A DNA stretch of 64,000 bases from Phyto melanocephala. Its lineage: Eukaryota > Arthropoda > Insecta > Diptera > Rhinophoridae. The stretch covers positions 75,668,465 to 75,732,464 of the forward strand of contig OW799236.1 in NCBI GenBank assembly GCA_941918925.1, written 5' to 3'. The translations under genes and the position numbers were made by a program. The notes beneath the pieces were generated by a model. The model saw only the letters and a program-made list of their open reading frames with translations, was not told the origin of the DNA and did not search any database. This document shows positions 56,880-64,000 of the stretch, one piece after another (positions within the stretch are counted from its first letter, which is position 1; every line of letters starts with the position of its first letter).

Positions 56880-59252
56880 AGCTAATTCGTAACGAATTAA
56901 AATAAAAAATGAATGATTAATTTACAGCTCCAATGTATGGAAATATTTAAAATATTTATACCTTCAATCAATTCACAAGAAGTCCTAAGCTTTTGCAAAT
57001 TACTTAAATTTATTTCAAGATCCATGATTAAATTTTGGAATGCTAGATTTTAAAATATAGATTGAAGACAATCATCGAAAAATTCTACAATCACAAAAAA
57101 TCACTATTCTGTATGCACTATGGGATAGTGGGCATAATTGTTTAATACTCATTTAAAAATTAAGTCGACTAACGGTGTAAAACCAAACATATCGTAGATA
57201 TTAATGGAGACTCAAACTTAGATGCGATATATTTTGAAACCAATTTTTTTTTTTTTTTTGGGAAAGTTGGGCATCAAATTATTGGCTGCTTAAGGACACA
57301 TTTTGCGCATGCGTTGACGACATCCTTTATCAATAAAATCTACTTTGATCTTACGTCCAACTGTGGAATTAAAATGAACATATTTATAGGGCTTAAGCAT
57401 CTGTTAAAGTTGTAGATTTTAAGTAAAAGCAAAAATATTTATCTTGTTGAAGGCATTTTGGCTTAGCTTTTTGTAAGTGTGATTGTGTTTTGTTTTTAAA
57501 TTCTCTTGCCCTTCATTGCGGTCTTTGGTAAAACAATCTTATAACTCATCTTGACTTTCGTGATTTTGGTGGGTACAAACAATAAAATATGTATTTGTAA
57601 CGCCTTAAGGTGTTGATACTGTGCAACCATCATTAATTCATTTTTTTTCACTTAGTTTGTAGAGTTTTTTGAAAAAGCTATTAAGGCCCTTAAATAATTT
57701 AGTTTGTATGTTTCTTTTACATTTATTTTTGTTTCTTCATATTTTGGTATTTCAGCAATTTTGTTAACAGTTGTTAACAATTATTTTTATATTTGTTTAA
57801 TTAAAAAAATTATAGTTAATTATTTTTATTTGTTTTTTTTTCTTCTTGTATTTTAATAATATACATGTAAGTTTATAAAAACAAACTGACAAATACTCTT
57901 GTGCCTGTATGCCCTTAGCATAAGTATGAAGCAGAATTACTTTATTTCTTTTGACTTCTGTGGTCCAATAATTGTAATACTGCCGCTACGAATGCAATAC
58001 AATCACTGACCTTCTTTAACTTGTTGCTCGGTATCACCGGCTTAAATATTGAAACCAATGCAATTGTTTTTAACTTTTATTTTATAAAACACTTCATTTT
58101 GCTTAAAAAGTATTACCGTCAACATTTCTTTTAATAAATTGAGAAAACTTATTAAAGTATGCTTTAAAGTGAGGTGAAGTGTTTTACAGAATTAGACCTT
58201 GTTTTACAATATTTTCATATTTTTGTTAAATTGTTATTTTATGAACTTTTCTGACTAGTGTTTTTTTCTCTAGAGGTGGTTTTAAATAACATCTTTAATG
58301 TCAGTTCAATAAAAAAATATTTTTTTTTGTAATTCTGATTTAAGATTTTGTGGAGTTGATTTACAACCGGTATGCCAGTATGTGCAAGTATGTTACCCGA
58401 TAATTTAGTAATTTATTAAGTTGTAATGGATTGTTATTGTTGGATTTAAGGGAGTAGAATTGTTTAAGGAAAATTACTTAATAACTAGGTTTGAGCGGAA
58501 AATTATCGTTTGTAAGACATTAATTAACTGAGTTGATCTTAAAATGATATCAAAGTTGATTTAGTAGTTATACGGAGGGTTGGATTAAATTAAAATATCA
58601 CCAAGAAAACTAAAAAATTTTAAACTAAAACATGCAAATAAATGTCTTATAAAAAAAAACCTAGAACCCTATAATTTTCGGATTTTTTTAAACATTTTTT
58701 TACTCTAGAAAAATTTTGAAAAATTTTATTTTTAAAAATTAAATTGATTATAAAATCACTAAAATTATTAATAACTAATTTGATTTATAAAAATATTGGT
58801 TCAACTTAACAGTTTAAAACAAACTCATTAAACTTTTCTAAAGAAAACTTTAATAATATATTTATTGGCAGAAAATAAAATTTCATCACAAACCTCTTTT
58901 AACAGCAAATGGTTTTTAAATTATTCATTTATAAATGTTGAATTAATTTTACGTTTTTAAAAATGTTTAATCAGGGTTCATTAACTTGAAGAATCTTTTG
59001 TGATTATAAGAAAATATTCGATTTAATTTTAACTGTGAATTGTTAAATCAAACTAATTTAGTTCGTATATTAATTCTAAGCAATTCTTAATGCGAAAAAG
59101 TTCTATAATGGAAAATTAGTGTGAATATTTATTAATACTATTATAAGGTAATATATTTTATCTATATGTTTGTTTGCATTACGAATTGATATTGTTCCAG
59201 TGAGCAAAAATTTTGTTCATTAATCTACTAGCAAACATAGTATTTGTCTTAA
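56880..59252. other. No supported gene
   Basis: AT-rich DNA with a poly(T) tract near 57247-57260. Neither coding signatures nor element ends were recognised. Confidence 0.5.
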
Positions 59253-59880
59253 CCCTATGATGTCGATAACTGGTACAAATATGTCTGAGCAGACCTACAC
59301 GGGATTTGTAGGGGAATGCATAGGTACAGATCTTAAAAGTGTGCGTAAATGGATTTGTTCGTTTACTATTTTTCTTTTAATAAAATTAGGACATGGAATT
59401 TAAGGCACAAATAGCTGCCATATGAATGCTGTTGACACCGATATGTCAACAATACATGTAATGAAATCTGGGTTTTCGCTGCTTAATATTTAATTTATAG
59501 CACGATGGTTAAGTTACATAAAAAACTTCATAGGCTGGTAGATTATCTGTCGATAGACCTGCAGCTACCTGTGAACAACAAGAACAAGAATTTGAATTAA
59601 ATGAAGTAATAAAAAGTTAAAATTAAACACTTTCCTCTACACACCAAATAATGTCATTGTCAATTTGATCTAATGAATATCTCTTATTCCATAAAAAAAA
59701 AAAAAAAATGTCATGAAGGGCAAAGGCGACCAAACCCGCCATGTCCAACATGATATAGAACAGAGCTAACGGCCATCGCTTTGTACCCCGTTTAAAAGTG
59801 GTATCTGGGCTTCTGATCAGCTGTGATTTCGTCATCAGCTGTTATCTTGCGGCTTCCAATCTAGTGATGATTTGCTTATA
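59253..59880 (-). pseudogene. piggyBac-like transposon 3' part
   Basis: TTAA at 59249-59252 is followed by CCCTATGATGTCGATAACTG, which fits a piggyBac-type end (TTAA target, CCC-starting repeat). On the minus strand the frame at 59623-59835 has TFKRGTKRWPLALFYIMLDM and AGLVAFAL (residues 13-40). This matches the KRWPLALFYNMLDxA motif in the C-terminal half of the catalytic domain of piggyBac transposases. A run of A/T then interrupts the frame and later parts (59290-59620) show only traces. The opposite element end was not found, and the upstream catalytic residues are absent. The copy is dead. Confidence 0.7.
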
Positions 59881-62111
59881 TCATAATGCATGTCCAATAC
59901 AGTTTCATTTAAGTTTTTTAATTTCCCGCTAATGGTATTTTACTTTCCTCTGTACTATTCCAGATTGTCTATTCGAGATCAAGAATTGTCTGCCAGAAGC
60001 CTTTTATAAAGATGTGCACATCCTTTAAATCGCGTGGTGCGGCGTTCTAAGTCTCACAGCCATTTAATAGTGTTGACTTGATTATAGAGATAAAGATCCT
60101 GATTTATTATAAGTTGATAGTTGACTTCCGAACGTTTGTCAAACGTCAAACTACTTATTTTTTCTCACACAATGGGTATTTCACTCGCTAACAGCCTAAT
60201 AAGTAAACCAAAAGCCGATAAACTCTTTTTAAAAACGGTGGCGTCTACCATTCAAGGAATTAGGTTTCTCCTAATTTGAAAGTACAAAAATGTTTAACAG
60301 GCTGGCCAATGGCTTAAGAGATTTGTTTTCAGAGGGTGTTTTTAGAGATTTTAAAATTGTAAAAACGTTAAATAAAATTAATTTCTAAAAGTATATTATA
60401 TCGAACATAAGGCCATCACGGCTGTTATTAACCAAGCACATACTGGCCGTATGTCACGTATAACACAAACAATATTGTCTTCCAAAACGCAAACGTAATT
60501 TGACATGGCTCTACAGAAAATAATTGAAAGGTGATAAATCGCACAACCATTAAGGCAGTTCCATTTCCTGAATTCAATTTATTTGATAATTTTTTAATTT
60601 AAATAAATTTATGTTTGCGGCATGTAGCGTAAAGCTATTAAAATCACATCCCACAGAAGCAATGACAGTCATATATTTAATCCACAATTCTTTTCATCTC
60701 CGTTGTCAATAATGTGAGTTCTGGTGGAATCTTTTAAGAAATGAGATCCAATTAATTCTGTATAGTTGAAAGAGGTCTTCTGAAATAGTTTCAACAAATC
60801 ATTATTAGCCTTTGCAAAGATCAAAGAACGGAAATAAAAGTTTATATGCTCTTAAACTAAATCACACAATTTTTTTTGCTCTTAGAAGCCAAAACAAAAA
60901 CACACCTTTAGTTTAATGATATACAAGTGCCGTCAACAAGTCTAATTTATTACAATGATAGCAATTTAACAACTAAATGCAAATTGTGCTTCGCTTATTT
61001 ACTCAACATTTACATATAATTAAACTTATCTCATTTTGTTTTTAATAAATCGTATAAATAATCAATAAAACCCCCATTAAACAGCAATTAATATTTAATG
61101 TGTTCATTAATTTAAAAATTAAATTTTTTGAAAAGACCAATAAAACCTGTATTTTTTTTTTTAAATTGCTGATTGTGTGCGATAGTTTTTAAAGGAAAAT
61201 GATGCTAATTGAATAAGGAATCACTAAACTGTTGTTAATGTTAAATGGCTTAAGGGAAATTTCAAAATATAAATTAAATCATATGCAGACATACACATGC
61301 ATTAAGAAAAATAATTTTCATAAATTGTATATTCCATATCTTGTTATTATCTCTGTTTAGTTTTTTATATATAAAATGTTACTGAATTAACTAGTTTCAA
61401 AGTACATACAAATTATGTACTTGATAGCCTGATCAAGATTAATTAAATTTTATGATACAATTTTAATGAGGCTCATTAAATCAAAATAATTGCATTTTTT
61501 TCTTAATGACAGTAGTAACACCATACAAAAGACTTAAGACACAAGTGATATTGACATGAGTTACATACACAAGCAGAATCTTAATAAAATGCCCAGTTGG
61601 TCGAATCGTCGTACATATACATACAAATGATAATATGAAGAATAATTGCTCTTTTTAAACATACATGCATACACATGTTAATATTTTTGAAAACAAAATA
61701 ATATTTGAGTATAATAAAACCAACTAATGACTTGACGAATTAACCTTTATACTTAGAATTAGAAGCCTACATAAAAACAAGGTTAAAACAAGTAATACGT
61801 TTTTTTTTATTTAAAAAAAAATCACGAGATTCATCATAAAAATATTTTCTGTCCATTTAAAAAAAATAATAATAATTTTAATGCCGTTCGTATATCGTTT
61901 TTACAAATTTTCAAATAAATTCAAGCATAATTTCATTACAGGATTATTTCGGCAATATATCAAGGAAGCTTTTATATATGACTTCAATATAAAGGATACT
62001 ATTGAGTACAATTTCTGCAAAGAAAAAAATTCAAGAAATATTCAACTTTCCGTTAAACAGCATTTACTTTGTAAGAAGGGGCGGAATTAATTTTGTAGTT
62101 TAATAATGTGA
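59881..62111. other. No supported gene
   Basis: AT-rich DNA. The 69-codon frame at 61881-62090 is unremarkable in composition and resembles no family I know. Confidence 0.45.
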
Positions 62112-62309
62112 GGTGCCCCGATGGACTAGTCAGCAGTGTGCTGTTCTGCTAGTTTGGGGGTTGCGGGTTCGATTCCCGCCGGAGACTCTGGACTTGTCTG
62201 CTTCCTTTCTATTCTATTCTTACTTTTCTATTCAGGTATCACAAAGGGATCAATATAATGGACCCAAGTGAGCTGCACAGCAGCTGCCTGTTCTACCTAA
62301 CCTAACCTA
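62112..62309 (+). mobile_element. tRNA-derived SINE, copy 3, full length
   Basis: GGTGCCCCGATGGACTAGTC at the 5' end, then the T-arm with a perfect B box GGTTCGATTCC (62166-62176) and CCGGAGACTC, whose CCGGAG can pair with CTCCGG at the 5' end of copy 1. The body TATTCTATTCTTACTTTTCT and ATCAATATAATGGACCCAAG is followed by the tail CTACCTAACCTAACCTAG. It is about 198 bp and is the most complete copy. Confidence 0.9.
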
Positions 62310-62329
62310 GTGTGCAGGTGGATTATTTT

Positions 62330-62480
62330 GCTCAGGCGGATCTATCTATCTATTGTGTTATTAATACCTTCAAAGAGAGGTAAGCCGGTAATATCATTAA
62401 CAGCCTTTGTGTGAATTAGAGTTTCATCTTCCGCAAGTTTATCTGCATTGGAATCATCTGTCACATTTTACTGATCTGAT
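62330..62480 (-). pseudogene. LINE RNase H fragment
   Basis: On the minus strand the sequence reads DSNADKLAEDETLIHTKAVN and DITGLPL (about 62385-62465). NADKLA fits the last RNase H motif of LINE ORF2 proteins (GNExADxLA) and the following residues fit the linker start. It is short, and the rest of the LINE was not found. The SINE at 62112-62309 lies beside it. Confidence 0.45.
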
Positions 62481-64000
62481 CCGCATCATCTGCAATGGAA
62501 CATTTTCTTCTCTGACTTTGATTGTTATATACAGGGCTTAGTTTACTGATCAACTGAGATAAATATGCCCCTCTTAGAATTTATTTGTATACTATATTTA
62601 TAGTTTACATATTTATATGGAACACTGAACGTCAACTACTCAATGACATTAAAATTTATAAAACTTCATATTTTGTTCGTAGAGGATAAAAACATGAGCT
62701 GTCCATAAAAATATCGAGGGTAAATGCAGGATCAATTAGATGTCTTGTCGGCAAATAGAAAACAGTTGGCAAATATTTTACACAATATTATTATTTGTAG
62801 CTTGCATCAAAGAAAAATAATATATAGAATAGATACATATATATATTTATTGTAGTTCAGTTAGAAAGCTTATTTCGCAAGTAATCATCTAGTGGTATTA
62901 TTGTTATGAGGTAGGAAATAGGACGATGCGGGCAAAAAAAAAAACTAAAAAAGTGCTCTGTATGAGTTTAAAAATATGCTAGACAGGCCTGTGTGATTAT
63001 TGTGGAGCCCTTATGTGAGAGGACAGTAAAGGTACATGCAGTCTAAAAATATCATCTGAGGCAGAAAAAATACTTGGTGATATTTTCTGAAACGGTATAT
63101 AAATGCACATCTCTAGATACAATTAAATTTAGGATTTATACATTAAGTCTGAGCTACTGTAATACACAATATTGACAATCATGAGTTGACAGTGTAAAAG
63201 AAATTTACCAATAATAGTCGGAGGATAGAAGTCACTAAAAAATCATAGAACATAATTTAAGGAAGAACCCTGCTCAGCGTAGCACTTATATCACAAAAAA
63301 GTGTTTTTATATCACATTTGCACACCACCAGAGAGTGTTATATCACTGCTTAAAGAAAACCATGTTGGGCAATTACAATACAATGTCGCCAAGAATAACC
63401 TACGGTCTACACCATTCATCGATTTGTTCGAACAACGAACAATTTTTTGTGCGCACATGAATTTGCCTGGTGTGGACTGCTGTTGTCAAAACAAACAGCG
63501 TTGTCAAAACATTTGTTCTAGCAACGATGTCTGATATTAAAAGGGATTTTGAATATGAAAGAAAGTGACGACACATAAAAATAGCAACAAAATACACTTT
63601 AAACGTTTTCATCATATCAAAGAACATGAACAATTTCTTGACAGTTGCTCTGCCGACGTTTTGTTCTAGTCTAAACAAATCGAGGGCTCGTCAAGACGTA
63701 AAGTCAAGCATTTCTTTTCTTGTGAGGCTTGGTTTTTTCCCCTTTTTATATTTAATTTTTTTAAGCAATCAATATAAAAAAGTGAATGACTATCTGAATT
63801 TATTCTTTTTTTAAAGAAGAAAAATATTATTATATATCGCTCACTTATTTCAACAGTGTCATTAAGCAAAAAATATAGTTAGATTACGTTAAACAGGCTA
63901 AAATATCACCAATGATTCTACAATTGCTCTTTTTGTGATACTTAATATATGGAACGTACATCCACTCACATAATTATAGTTTTCGCACTTCAAAGCCAAA
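62481..64000. other. No supported gene; imperfect inverted repeat near 63410-63480
   Basis: A segment with GGTCTACACCATTCATCGAT (63404-63423) and, inverted, CAGTCCACACCAGGCAAATT (read back from 63481) could fold around a TTGTTCGAACAACGAACAA core (63425-63443). Overlapping frames at 63301-63534 (plus) and 63400-63678 (minus) occupy the same DNA and neither is recognisable. The remainder is AT-rich. Confidence 0.45.

Overview
The window looks like nuclear DNA of a dipteran, most likely a calyptrate (blowfly or house-fly type) fly. This rests on strong A+T richness, a GTCY-bearing Helentron-associated repeat of the Drosophila DINE-1/INE-1 kind, pogo/Tigger, mariner and piggyBac relics, insect non-LTR retrotransposons and a fly-style translation start. 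The species call is inference. There are no bacterial operons, no rRNA, no intact tRNA gene and no CRISPR array. It reads as a large intergenic or intronic tract filled with nested, decayed mobile elements. One credible host coding exon lies at 44356-44541 and one weaker candidate exon at 48287-48370.

Layout. 1-1900: unassigned AT-rich DNA. 1905-4050: three LINE fragments, two antisense and one sense. 7400-8940: a broken mariner split at a TA site by an 806-bp Tigger-like element. 11150-13760: an antisense CR1/Jockey-group LINE interrupted by a full-length 808-bp Helentron-associated element (called HINE here). 13957-16765: a mariner relic and two HINEs in head-to-head orientation. 18200-18620: a LINE RNase H/zinc-knuckle fragment. 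20074-22006: a TIR element, then a HINE carrying a 523-bp mariner deletion derivative. 22300-25800: LINE relics of two further kinds and a HINE carrying a tRNA-derived SINE. 27830-29780: LINE RNase H relics and a second SINE. 30541-36007: long HINEs, one carrying the best-preserved LINE reverse transcriptase (283 open codons). 33733-34158 and 37093-38884: TIR elements. 39377-39985: another mariner. 40525-41900: two head-to-tail copies of an element built from units of about 122 bp.

42110-64000. A HINE ends at 42978. The putative gene start has a TATA box (44011), a good start context (44356) and a phase-0 donor (44542). Then come a Tc1 relic containing a 70-bp LINE tail with a perfect 12-bp target duplication, a 435-bp TIR element, the candidate second exon, a LINE RNase H relic, a 221-bp Harbinger-like MITE with TAA duplications, two HINEs (one with its internal cassette inverted), a long-TIR element (55456-56879), a piggyBac relic starting at a TTAA, and a third SINE copy.

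How the parts work together. The elements insert into one another repeatedly, so their relative ages can be read. The HINEs carry a tRNA-like B-box cassette. The SINE and the RNase H LINE share a CCTAA-type 3' tail, which suggests the LINE mobilised the SINE. I found no complete autonomous element and no new multi-gene system. The most unusual items are the inverted HINE cassette, the tRNA-like module inside the HINEs, and the SINE/LINE pair.
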